From Sipunculus nudus (Eukaryota; Annelida; Sipuncula; Golfingiida; Sipunculidae), in the NCBI GenBank assembly GCA_026874595.1, contig CM049306.1:58100019-58164018 (forward strand): a stretch of DNA of 64,000 nucleotides, given 5' to 3'. Under the pieces are notes generated by a model, which was not told the origin of the DNA, did no database searches, and saw only the letters and a program-made list of their open reading frames with translations. Positions 35,214-46,310 of the stretch are shown here, one piece after another. The stretch's first letter is position 1. Each line of letters opens with the position of its first letter. Made by a program: the position numbers and the translations under genes.

Positions 35214-35747
35214 TCTAGTTACATCCATACAACGTCATGAAAGAGTAAACCATGCAGTAATGTATCTGCAGGCGCCCGCTCAAACTAGTTGCGGAATGAC
35301 TGAAAACAAGTCTTACCTGGTGCACATAATACAAAAAACCGGTCAAATATGGCTATGATAAATATCATTAAACACAATACCTGAGTGTGTACTTAGAAAC
35401 TCCCATGAATCCTCCATCATTGTACACATAAACGGAGGCCCCATGTTTGGGGAGTTAGCACTATGTATAAGTGACAAGATTATACACTAGACATGTCGGG
35501 TATTCTAGGTAATTATCATAAATACTGCGTTATATAAAGATGTTCAGTTTATTTAGCCATCGAAATGTCATACACCATTTTGTCTTTCCGTCACAGTGAA
35601 TTATCCAGTCTGAACGGTTCAAAATTTTTTGGTTTTCCCTTTCATTAAGCGCGACCCTGGTTGGGGGTCGCACTGCAGACACTTTCCCTCATGAAGCGTG
35701 CATGACTGAATCGGGGCCCGTCTCAGTCATGGTAAAGCCTACAGGAC
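35214..35747. repeat. Segmental duplication copy 2 (empty site)
   Basis: Colinear with 32945-34556 but without the 1.11-kb transposon; the pre-insertion sequence reads 'aatgtcatacaccatttt'. On the minus strand a strong donor-like CACCAG|GTAAG occurs near 35317, but no exon could be built on it. Confidence 0.85.
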
Positions 35748-35776
35748 AAGGTTTTGACAGCTCTCTACTCTAACGT

Positions 35777-36026
35777 CGGTCGGTCTTTTTACCGAGCGCT
35801 ACCGAGCGTACCGAGCGCTACCGAGTGCTAGCGCTCGGTAGGACTATTTACCTAGCGCTACCCTGGATTCATACCAGGCATTGCTCTGACCCGCGTGGAG
35901 CTACCGAGCGCTCGGTCTTTTTACCGATCGCTTACCCTGCTCTAACTACAGGCAGTGTTCTTACATACTTGGAACTCCCGAGCGCTAGGGACTTTTTACC
36001 GAGCGCCACCATCGCGCACATGACAA
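35777..36026 (+). repeat. Left inverted arm of foldback element
   Basis: About 250 bp ending at 'gcgcacatgacaa'. It contains several AGCGCT palindromes. It has one spacer module fewer than the right arm. Confidence 0.85.
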
Positions 36027-36242
36027 CTAGTTTTCTAACCGTAGGCCTATTCAGCACAAAACATCATATTCATGTTATTTAGAATAAAGCACAATTCTCA
36101 GTTAGTCCAGCAAACAAAATAAATAACGATGCATATAACTTGGATGATGTCGGATGATTTCTCACCAAACCCTGTAACACCTTTTGCATAAATTGCTTTG
36201 AATGACGGTTATATACCTATATATAAATATGTATGCTGACTA

Positions 36243-36335
36243 CCTATAACGCCATCATCGGAGCCATGGAGAGTGCCGCGATTAGTTATAATAACTTTTT
36301 GTACAATCCATGTAAAATAAATAAGATTATATTTA
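36243..36335 (+). repeat. SINE family B, 5'-truncated copy
   Basis: 'ggagccatggagagtgcc', 'attagttataataact' and 'aatccatgtaaaataaata' match the 3' half of the SINE at 41285-41505. The tRNA-like head is missing. It is nested inside the foldback element. Confidence 0.75.
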
Positions 36336-36472
36336 TGTATATATGAAGTTATTTAATGTTATGATATACATACATATAAGTTGGAGATATATATATATGA
36401 ATACATATATTCATGTATCAATATATATATATATATATTATTTAATATTATGCTATATATTTACATATATCA

Positions 36473-36474
<2 letters not shown>

Positions 36475-36538
<64 letters not shown>
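36475..36538. repeat. (AT)n microsatellite
   Basis: About 64 bp of uninterrupted AT, next to shorter AT tracts from 36391 onward. Confidence 0.95.
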
Positions 36539-36540
<2 letters not shown>

Positions 36541-36541
<1 letters not shown>

Positions 36542-36678
36542 GCGAAGGTAAAGATAAACAGTGACTTTTTTAGATAGACTAACTAGACTTACTAGTTTAT
36601 TAACATACGAGCTTTCGAAGCACACAGGCTTCTTCGTCAGGTGGTAATTCAACTACAGACTATAACACGGCTATAACG

Positions 36679-36680
<2 letters not shown>
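36541..36680 (-). mobile_element. Retroelement-like 3' tail fragment
   Basis: On the minus strand, CCTGACGAAGAAGCCTGTG is followed by tgcttcgaaagctcg and a 'ttaataaactagtaagtc' tail. The segment holds a GAAGC-cugugu-GCUUC hairpin between CTGACGA and GAAA. Similar CTGAYGAAG..hairpin..CGAAA tails follow reverse transcriptase genes in several retroelement groups, recalled and not checked. The fragment is flanked by (AT)n on both sides. Confidence 0.4.

Positions 36681-36731
<51 letters not shown>
36680..36731. repeat. (AT)n microsatellite
   Basis: About 50 bp of AT repeat adjoining the purine tract. Confidence 0.95.
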
Positions 36732-36738
<7 letters not shown>

Positions 36739-37076
36739 GGAGGAAGTGAGAGAGAGCGAAAGAGACAGAGAAAAGATAAAGTGAGCTATACTATATAAAA
36801 TATTTATCCGATATATAAAGGAGAGAGAGAAAAAAAGAAAGAAAGAGAGAGATAGAGAGAAAGAGAGACAGAGAAAGAACCTGAATCAGAGGGAAAAGTA
36901 ACAAAGACCTATACTTTATATAATATTTATTCGAAAATTCGATATAGGCTATATAGGAGAGATAGAAAGAAAGAAAAGAGAGATAAAGAGAGAGATAAAG
37001 AAAAAGGGAGAGGGAAAGAAAGAGAGAGAAAGTAAAAAAAAAAAAAGAGAGAGAGAGAGAGAGAATGATTGTGAAA
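36732..37076 (+). repeat. Polypurine (GA)-rich tract
   Basis: The plus strand is almost only A and G over long blocks (36732-36780, 36819-36900, 36955-37068), separated by two related AT-rich blocks around 36785-36815 and 36907-36950 (ctatac..tatataatatttatycga). The minus strand read as protein gives only Ser/Leu/Phe low-complexity sequence. Confidence 0.85.
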
Positions 37077-37170
37077 GATAACATATATAAGCCTATATTT
37101 ATTCATGGTCTATAAAATTAAACAAATACAATGTAAATAATTGAACATGATTTTTTATGTGTGAATGCAT

Positions 37171-37508
37171 TTGTCATGTGCGCCATGGCAGCGCTAGGTT
37201 AAAAGTCCTTAGCGCTCGGTTGTACCAAGACGTTTGAATTAAGTATGTAAGAACACTATACCCATGTAAGAGCAGGGTAGCGCTCGGTAAAAAGTCCCTA
37301 GCGCTCGGTAGCCCCACGTGGGTTATAGCATTGCCTGGGGTGAACCAAGGGCAGCGCTCGGTAAAGAGACCGAGCGCTCGGTAGCCCCAGGCGGGTCAGA
37401 GCAATGCCTGGTATGAATCCAGGGTAGCGCTCGGTAAAAAGTCCTACCGAGCGCTAGCGCTCGGTAGCGCTCGGTACGCTAGGTAGCGCTCGGTAAAAAG
37501 ACCGACCC
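37171..37508 (-). repeat. Right inverted arm of foldback element
   Basis: About 338 bp, the reverse complement of the left arm plus one additional spacer module (the one with 'cccacgtggggctaccga' in reverse orientation). Confidence 0.85.
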
Positions 37509-37517
37509 CTCTAACGT

Positions 37518-40500
37518 TAGTCTCTATGTCACTTACCCTTATTATCGTTCTTTCAGAACTAGCTGGCCAAGATCAACCGTTTACAACAGAACGGCATGCT
37601 TAATCAGATACACAGTCAGATATCTGACCTTGAAGTACACCAATCATCATACATTCAATACATCTTTGGCAGATGGGCCAGGTTCTATTTGCGAATACAG
37701 CTTTGGGCGGTAACTGGGGACAGGACCGTTTACACCAAGATGGGATTACATGCCATCCAGTCGCAGTAGTTTGTATATTATTCACTAGGTGTCAGACCAA
37801 GTTGGGCAAGGGAAGCTGGTCATCAGTCATGGAAAGGGGAAGCTTCAAGTTGTCCTCCTCTATTTCCCCCTCCACTTTTTTTTAAATTCAGGTGGTGATG
37901 GAAAGGGGGGGGGGGGGGGGAGGGGGGTACCGTATTTTATCACCCTCACCCACAATATCCTTTTAAAGATAATGTTAATTCACAATAAAAAATCACTTTC
38001 TGATATCAACAAGAAAATATATAGATTTTTTTTGGCATCAAATGATTAGATGAAATCGGCGTGATGGCGATTTAAAATTGGTTCCGGTGTTAAGAACCTA
38101 GCCTTTAACTGTTATTTGATTTTAAGTATCTAATTACACAACATATTATAATAAAGAGTTGAACAGTGTTACCTATAAGCTACTAAACATATTATAAGCA
38201 AAGTACATTTTATTTTAAAAAAAAAAACAAAAAATATAAAGAAAATTGAACAATCATGTATACAGACTACAGTATATTCAACTTCAAAAGTAGGCCTCAT
38301 TATTGCAGCTGATTTTACCAAACTATGTAGCAAATGTAACCATACTTTTTAGTGAAAATCTCGGAAACAAAAGCTTGATGCTAGAAAGCAGTGGTAGATT
38401 TTTCTATTTTCTTCAGCCTAGATTTTTAGAAACGTATCCACACCATGTGACAGGGTATCCGCCCCCCCCCCCCCCCCATCACGTCTTCAAGCCCTCCCCC
38501 ATTAAATATATCCCCATCCACTCCAGGTAAAAAGTGTACGAATATTTGTGTGTGTGTGTGTGATTTTACTCTGTATGATTTACACTAAACATTAGGCCTA
38601 CTATACACAAAGCAAAGAAAAAAAATAATAATATTGAAAGGCTCGCAAATGTCTAGTATTTACAAAGGACACATATCTGGTTTCAACAACAAGGCTGTCT
38701 TACTTCATTCAGATGTCTGTAGAAGCGAGATTTCTTTACACAAAAAAAGTTACAGTGTTACAAAACTCATAAAATATAAGTGAACTATATATAGCCTTTA
38801 GAATTGACCGAAAATTATATTGGACTAAGTTTTCGAATCACAAATCCTTCGATGAGCTCTCTGATGACAAATGAGACATTTCTGTGTGGATGTGACACAG
38901 CATGCATGACATTGGGAAAATTTTTCTGCTGCTTTGTAGACCGCAACCATTAACGTTGATATTTAATTATTCATTCAACTCTCTTTAATTCGAATTAGCA
39001 TGGCCGGATTTAAACCAATAGGAAGGCCGTGGGCTAGGACACCTTGCATGGAGGTCCAATTTAATGGCATCTGACCATGAAAAAAAATCCCTTGTTCTCA
39101 AGTAAAGCAATATAACATTGAAAATGCGGGTGTCTGTTAAAAACTGTAATAAGAAAAATTTCGGTCATTTACAGAAACTCGGGGCTCATCATATCCAAAG
39201 GGCAGACACCGTTCAATTTTCCCCAGGAACATAATAAAGGAAAAGAAAAGACGGCCAAAAGACTTTTATGAATTTCATTTTATGCATCTATACCTGTATT
39301 TAACTTGTGTACATTTAACTTTAACATAGAGCCCGGAATTTACACGACTTTAATGTAATTTCCGTGAGCAAAATTATAATTAAACAGAAATCTATTTAAA
39401 AAATAAATGCTAGAGTTAAATTCTTAATGTTATCGCTCGATGAGGAGCGTAATACTGGAAAGAAAGGACCAAACGTTGACTAGTTCATAAATTGAGCCGT
39501 TTGGCAATAAATAACCAGATATAAATAAAGCAAATTAACGAACGCAGCTAGTTCGCTATAGCCCACAGTTCGTGATGTTATTGGCCTGTATTAAGGTTTC
39601 TCAGGAAAAATTGTTCGGAACATTAAACCAATCCTGTATTGACATCCATATTAATGGCTTTCGTTAAAAGTTTGACCTCGGGGCAGCCAGTTTGAAAAAT
39701 AATTTTTAAAGAAGACCCGTTCAGTGGAAAGTCCTATTCCGATAATAGGAAAACCATGTTTGTATTTTGCTGTTCAGGGCACATTCTATATATATAGAGA
39801 TCATGTGATAGTGGTGCTTTATGTAACGGATTTTATGGGTATGTAAAATTGTATTTAATGAATTATTTCTTCATCAGTTACATAATTTAATCTAAGTTTT
39901 AGTACACGCTGACCATAAGCGTCGAAACAAATATATAAACTGGCGGTTTTTAGACGATCTAGGAAATTGAGCTAACATTCAAAATATGGTTACTTAGCAG
40001 ACAACAAAGTGATATCTTTTGTAATTAATATCTTTTGTAATAAAGAGAATGTAATATCATAAGAGAAAGTTGACTATCGAATGTTTGGCTTTGCTAATAT
40101 GGCCTTCATTTAATATCACCTATACAAGTAAGGGAAAAGTCAAACAAAGTTAAATGGAATCCTATTTGACAATTAACATTTCTTCGTAGGCTGAAAATAA
40201 AGAGTTTAATGTGCTAAGAATTAAGTACAAACAATCTTCATGATAAAATTTGATCAATTATTAGCAAAAATTACCCGGTAAACAAGGCTGTTATTAATTT
40301 CTTCATAATATTTGAACACCTACGCTCACATTTTATCAAACGTTTGGTGGCTTGGTGAAAGTTTAGAACATAAGAACAACTAAATTCTGATATGAACAAT
40401 TTTCCTTCAGGCATGTTTATAACATGAGGCGGGCGTGGCTTTATGTTTCTTTTACTTAAAAATCATGCTGATTGACTTATTAAAATGTATGAATCCTTCA

Positions 40501-41284
40501 GGAGAGGGGCAAAGTTTTGAATAACAAGGACAAGAAAAAGGAAGGAGGCTGTGGATAATGGATATCGTAAACGCACAATTCTTGCCAAAATGATATGAAG
40601 TTAAAGTGTCTCGCCACTTCGCCTAAAACAGAAATGACACACGGAAACTAACATTGGCTCCAGTTATAACAATATTTGACCCACATTTTCCATTTTTCTC
40701 AGAGTATGAATATAAAGCTGTCCTAATTGCAACCATCCCGCAACCAACCAGAGCCAACGAAATGATTTACTGCGATCCAGCTGACCCCAGTCCAATTCTA
40801 TGCATATTCTTAATTACACTTTTACTTTTCAAGGTTGCGAGATTTTCATTCTCAAAATCTCAGTAAATTTAAAACAGAAAATGACACACCTTTGCCGGGC
40901 CAGGTTAATCAAAGTACAAAAATAGCGTTATTGACCACAGAACTGCTATTGGGACCCCTTAAGAACCGGACAGCTGAAATATCTTGATTATTGCTTACCG
41001 CTTTTGCTTCTGAATAACATGTAAAGTTCATATCGGTATATTTTCTCCGAGTGTTCTTAATAAGAAATTGGAGTATAGCATACAATAGTTCTACTGCAAA
41101 TGCTGAAACTATCATTCAAGCCAATTTATATAGAACGTATGAATATTAAAAGAAAAATAGGTATAATATATACAATTGTTACGAGCTTCTACACCAGATG
41201 GCAGTGATGAACATCTGCGGTGTAACGTCAATAGTTACTATGGCATTATGAAGGATCATGTTTATGATAAAGGGATACTCTTTT
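37518..41284. other. Non-coding stretch, G- and C-tracts only
   Basis: G-tract at about 37906-37926 and C-tract at 38462-38477. An open segment follows an acceptor-like tttcag near 37553-37700, with open frames on both strands and no recognisable protein. Otherwise nothing is supported. Confidence 0.4.
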
Positions 41285-41505
41285 AGACAGTCGAGTGGTT
41301 AAACGATCGGCTCCCTCCACTGGCGACCCGGGTTCGAACCCCGGAGTAACTATGAGAATGGGTTGTAGTGGTCCGTCCAAGGTCGGTTTTCTCTGGTTTC
41401 CTCTAAGTCTTCAAACTACCGAACGCTACCATCCGAGCCACGAAGAGTGCCTCATATTAGTTATAATAACTAGTTGTAAAATCCATTTAAAATAAATAAA
41501 GTTTA
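41285..41505 (+). repeat. tRNA-derived SINE, family B
   Basis: The A box is TCGAGTGGTTAAACG (about 41290-41304) and the B box is GGGTTCGAACCCC (about 41330-41342). A tRNA-unrelated body and an AAAATAAATAAA tail follow. The head resembles a Ser/Leu-type tRNA but lacks a paired acceptor stem. A truncated relative lies at 36243-36335. Confidence 0.8.
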
Positions 41506-41595
41506 TATTTTTTATTCCTTTACAAATCTTCTTTTAAATTGTTCGTTCTTGACACATATATAATATTAACATATTTTCATTAAAAACAAAATCTT

Positions 41596-41615
41596 GCCAT
41601 GACACTTGTCATGGC
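41596..41615. other. Perfect 8-bp-stem hairpin
   Basis: GCCATGAC-actt-GTCATGGC, an uninterrupted stem with a 4-base loop in otherwise unstructured AT-rich sequence. Confidence 0.6.
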
Positions 41616-41879
41616 TACTTGTGACGGGTGGTTGATGGCTGGAGATTTATGTGGCAATATGTTTGCTTTCTCCTAGTGTTAATGGGGCTTAGTGGTTGGA
41701 CTCTAATGTGAGGAAACTAGAAATAAAATAATAACCTGCGGCAGGTTAAACCATTAAGTTCGTTTGGGTGAGATCTGATATTCTTAAGTTTTCTCCCTAA
41801 AACAGTCTGGTGCAGTTTCATTTCAAGTTCGGTGTAATGTTTTATGATAAAAAATTCTGTAAGGATCTTAAAGGTGCCC

Positions 41880-42300
41880 ATTCACCTACCTTTTGAAAAA
41901 GAATTTATGTGATTTCTGGCTTCCTCTGTGTGTATATTAATGATCTAAGGGTAATTTTTGGTTAAGAAAAGTCCTTATAATACCTTCGTGAAGTATGTAT
42001 GAACTTGCTTATCAACAACATGTTTTTACACATAGCAATGTTGATAAATGGTAAAAACATATTAGCTCAGGTGGTAGGTTGCATATATGCGGAAGTAGAA
42101 AGGTCACTTGTTGTAAAACGCCAGATGCCAGATGCCCTTATTGAATTTGTTATGATTATTTTGGGGGCCCCACATATTGTAAACACGTATATAAAAACAA
42201 AATAAGCAGCCTGTGTACGGTGACATTCACATGGCCATTTTTATAATAGCTCCGAGAGGTTACCTATAGTTAATAAAGGTCATATAGGTGATTTGGCCTC
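41880..42300 (+). repeat. Dispersed repeat C, copy 1
   Basis: In order it shares with 44595-45000: 'tatattaatgatctaa', 'gtatgaacttgcttatc', 'ggtggtaggttgcatat', 'agaaaggtcacttgttgtaa', 'ccagatgcccttattgaatt', 'attattttgggggcccca' and 'tataaaaacaaaa'. No coding frame. The A-rich end suggests a SINE or LINE tail. Confidence 0.65.
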
Positions 42301-42527
42301 TTTGAATTTTCACGGACTTCGGTGAACTAAACCTGAGAAAGTGTTTTTCGGTTTATTATGTTTGTCTCCACTCTCCTCATATATAGCGCTCTGCACTATA
42401 GGTATTAGACGCCGTTCTACAGTTTTGGGTGAGCTGCGAATTGCATGGATGCTAATGTTTTGCAATTTAAGCTCTGCAGGATGCGTGTGTTTATAAAACA
42501 TGCACATATGTTAATGATATATATATG

Positions 42528-42528
42528 T

Positions 42529-42562
<34 letters not shown>

Positions 42563-42604
42563 GACAGAGAGAGAGAGACAGAGACAGAGAGTGTGTGTGT
42601 GTGT
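42528..42604 (+). repeat. (GA)n / (GT)n microsatellite
   Basis: GA repeat with GACA interruptions, then (GT)n. Confidence 0.95.
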
Positions 42605-43701
42605 TTTTTATTCACAAGAAAGATGGTAGAAGCAATTAAATGCCGGCAGTTACTGCTTCTTGCATTCAGACTTGTAGCATATTAATAAGATGATCATATA
42701 TCTACATGTTTTCGGGGAAGCGAAGTCAAAACATCCCTTTAACTATTTTAATACTCCGACACCATAAATGCATGATGATAATTACATGTCTGAGCTTTAA
42801 CTCTCTGACATGGTGATATTTCTTTTTGGCCAATGCGAACTTCTAACGTTTATCAAACCGCTGTGTCCGCCTGGTAACCAGTCCATTAATTATGTGGCAA
42901 CTTTTCTGTTTCGCTAAAACCGTCAGATCTCGAGATGTAAGCTGTGTTGTGACCAAATCAATAAGCACACAAATCCATGAAATTGGTACGCTATATAGGA
43001 CAATTCTTAATACACTCTTTCATAGTGGTGAGGAGACTTTAAACGGTCTAAGCCTTGCTTTATTTGTATAATGCCAAATTGATGTTTCTATACATATATG
43101 GACTTTTTAAACAAACAAACCAAAAAAAAAAAAACATATATACAAGGAGCCTACGTTTGGAGATCAGCAACAAATAGTTTTGAATAGCTTCTCTCAATCA
43201 TCTAACATTTTCGATTTATATCAGAGGAATGCAGTTTATTAATGCAATTTTATCATCTTATTTTATCATATATACTAATGTCCCGAAATTGTGAAATTTT
43301 ACCAAGCCTGTCTAGACATCTGTAAACCATTGTCTTAATGTTCCAGGAAAAGAATTCACAATTATTACTGGTTAATTATTGAATATGATTAAATAGCATA
43401 CACCTAGCGGTTTTTAACTTTACAAAGCGAATATGCATTTCACATGAAGGAAGTCCTTCTCTATTGCTTAATTATCTGCAAGTTCATACCTTCTGAAAGC
43501 TCTGAAAGCACAAGAAGCTAAAATTAGTGACATCTAAGAAAAATGTGCAAGGAATGTTAAAAAGCCTTATTGGTGTTCACCAGCATGCGTTTTTAGATCA
43601 ATATGTCTAAAATATGTGTATGCTAAACAATGCACTAAAAATGGCATTCTCTAAGCCCATCCTGGTCTATCAGTACATATTATTTTCTTTTTGGATACAT
43701 T

Positions 43702-43703
<2 letters not shown>
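42605..43703. other. Non-coding stretch, no gene seen
   Basis: Nothing beyond short A-runs and chance frames. Confidence 0.4.

Positions 43704-43749
<46 letters not shown>
43704..43749. repeat. (AT)n microsatellite
   Basis: About 45 bp of uninterrupted AT. Confidence 0.95.
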
Positions 43750-43752
<3 letters not shown>

Positions 43753-44594
43753 TTGTATATATATGGTCACAGGAGGTCATGCAAGGTCGAATTGTGCCAG
43801 GTTAACTGGTCGGCAAGAGTGACCGTTCTCACAGGATGAGAGTCAAGTATATATTAAGTGGACTTGATACAAGATATGGCGACCATAGGGGAAGACACAG
43901 GCGCTACTTAAACTCTGCCACGGTAACCTCAAGTGCTCCAGAATCAACTCGCAGATGTATTGAGTGATACCAAAACCGTGCAATGACTCGCCTTCAGATG
44001 CAGACATGCCGCTAATGGATGCGGCTGAACAACTTCCGCCATCTCCTCCATTACCGTATCGAAGAAGATGCAAGTATCGCCGTGTCAGCCTGGAATCTAG
44101 AGATCGGTTATGGGGATTTTTTAGCCTTTATTTTTTATAAAGATACATACGAATGTTTCCTACGTACTTATAAGTCTATTAGATAATTTCGTATAAGCGG
44201 AAGGAATTTCCATAATGATATTTATTTTAGTACAGCAAAGGTATTTTATCATTTTCAGCCCTTGGCATATTTTGACTTATTTAACTTTGATAATCTATTT
44301 ATAAATTATGCGAAACAGAGGTTGAATAGGGGAGGACACTCGACAATATATTGTCGTCGATAGATATTGGGTGTGACATCAAGGTTTCATATTGTATTTA
44401 AAACTCTAAAAGTATTTTTTTTCATTTACTGATGTTACTGACCGGATAGGAAACATCATGGTCAGTTCCGTAGAACAGACTGATCAATGGCTGTTAACGT
44501 GAGGAAAAATATCCATACTCCGTGTACCAGACTATCTTTTCTCAGGCATTTGTCGGATGCCTGTTTTTGCACTCTCATTGTTGGGCCTTCCTGC

Positions 44595-45000
44595 TTATTT
44601 AAAGCCAGCCATATCCAATAACCTTATCTCTAAAATTTGGGTGATCTTTGGTCATCTCTGCGTATATATTAATATATAATTTTGTTAAGAATAGTGACGG
44701 ATGTATGAGCTTGTTTATCTACAAGAAAGTAACCTAAGGTGGGTGGTTGTATATGTACGGGAGTTGAAAGGTCAGTAGTTGCAAAACACTCTAAGCCAAT
44801 TTCTGGGTCATATGACTTGGCACCAGACGTCCTTCATCAATGTGCTTAGATTATTTTGTCGGCCCCCCACTTGTTATAATTATGTGAATAAAAACAACGA
44901 ACAACCTTTTTGCGGTGGGATCGACATTTTCTGGCCTATTGTTAAAAAGGTCTAAAGGATATTAATTCAGATATCGGAATAGGCATCTTTCATGTCGAAT
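44595..45000 (+). repeat. Dispersed repeat C, copy 2
   Basis: Same block order as 41880-42300, with an extra segment 'gccaatttctgggtcatat' before the CCAGACGTCC block. The end reads 'gtgaataaaaacaacg'. Confidence 0.65.
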
Positions 45001-45699
45001 ATACAACCAACAATAAATAACAATGTAATAGGACGAACAGAGAACACTTGCCTTTCTTGGTGATTCTTCACATCCTATGTTTATTTTCAAATGAACAAGA
45101 TAATGAGACAAGATAATGAGTGTTTATCTAATTGACCAGATAAAAAACAAGTCCTTTATTCGCTGATACGCATTCGTAAACACGGCAGGTAATTGCACTG
45201 CGTTTTCCCTTGTCACGGAGCCTGACATTGTATATACACCAAGTACGTACGTCAGTTCAGTCTTGGTCAGGACAACGTTTTCCCATGACCCAAAAAAGAA
45301 GTCCTTTGGGTAAAAAGTACAGCAGTGGATATAAGTCGCGTGTCGCGGTAAGGTCACACACTCCCACTAACAGGAATTTCTAAGTGTCTCTCCGTACTCT
45401 TGAGATTAGCTGTTCTAACTTTTTTTTTCCCTGTCCACACATATTATGCAGCATATTTTACTACATATTTATCTGTCTGGTACCCCGATGAGTGAAAATT
45501 CGCATCTGTGTTTCACAAACTTTTACAACTATTGTCACTTCCCTGTACATCTAAAATAACCCGGCCATATTCAACAGACCCACAGATGTCTCTAGGCCTA
45601 CAGTATTAACCTCTATAAGATCCCAGTTTTACTATGAACAGATATAGCACAAACGTACGTACTTAAAAGAAATCTTTAGTTCTGTACCCGAAAACCTGT

Positions 45700-46310
45700 A
45701 ACACTGCATGTTGTTACAGATGTCTCTTTTATTGTATGTGTATGTGCAGCGCTAGCATTGGCCGTTGCTATGACGACATAGCCCGGCCAACGCGTGGGGT
45801 CTCACGTGTAGACAGCGGCCATGCTAGTCTGGGGCTTTCTCGCCTGGCCTTGCCGGGTCGGCCCACGTGCGAACCCTGATATGTGGAAACACATCTATGT
45901 TGTTCCAGATGGTTCCTGTAACGCGTTTATACTGTGTATCATGTTAGGTTCTTTGGATTGTTCGAGAAATGGAAATTTCGCGGCTTGAGGTGATAGTTAT
46001 AAATAAGGGGGCTGAGTTTAGAGCCGACAGAAGAGAGGAGAGAAATATTCAAGCGGACGCAGAAGCGTGTAAGTCAGTTGTGGACCTTTTTCCGATAAGT
46101 GCAGAAATTATAGATTTTCTTCTAAATTTGTGACGGATCTTATATGGTCTTCAGTTTGTCCTCGGGATTATAACAAAAACTTCACTTTGGGATTACAACG
46201 GAATGATTTTGTGAATGAACTGAACTGTTATTCTCTGAGAAGATTTAATTGAACTGTTCATCTTGGTTGTACGTTATAAAGGACTTTTTTTCGCTGTGAC
46301 AGTGGTGGTA
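45700..46310 (+). mobile_element. Probable LTR (solo or degraded) with TATA box
   Basis: The segment starts near a TGTTACAG string (45712), has a GC-rich upstream part (45745-45880) and a TATA box (TATAAATA, about 45999-46006) followed by 'gagccgacagaagagagg', and ends near CTGTGACA (about 46296). TG..CA borders, a compact promoter and an isolated GC-rich block fit an LTR. No second LTR, target duplication or gag/pol frame was found, so a cellular promoter remains possible. Confidence 0.4.

Larger units (their letters stand above)
35777..37508. mobile_element. Foldback element with 9-bp target duplication (Mutator-like)
   Basis: The 9-mer CTCTAACGT flanks both sides (35768-35776 and 37509-37517). 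The ends are CGGTCGGTCTTTTTACCGAG and its near-perfect inverted copy. The arms span about 35777-36026 and 37171-37508 and are built from repeated ACCGAGCGCT / AGCGCTCGGT modules spaced by 'gggactttttacc' and 'caggcattgctctgaccc'. Long inverted arms with a 9-bp duplication are the hallmark of Mutator-like (MULE) elements. There is no transposase; the interior is filled with a SINE fragment, a retroelement-like tail, AT repeats and a purine tract. Confidence 0.8.

Noticed and set aside
36343-36564. Ile/Tyr-repeat protein
   Set aside because: Translation of (AT)n microsatellites.
36791-37084. 97-residue Ser/Leu/Phe-rich protein
   Set aside because: Translation of the polypurine tract; low complexity only.
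41285-41355. Functional tRNA gene (Ser/Leu-like)
   Set aside because: The A and B boxes are good, but no 7-bp acceptor stem or anticodon arm can be paired and a SINE body follows.
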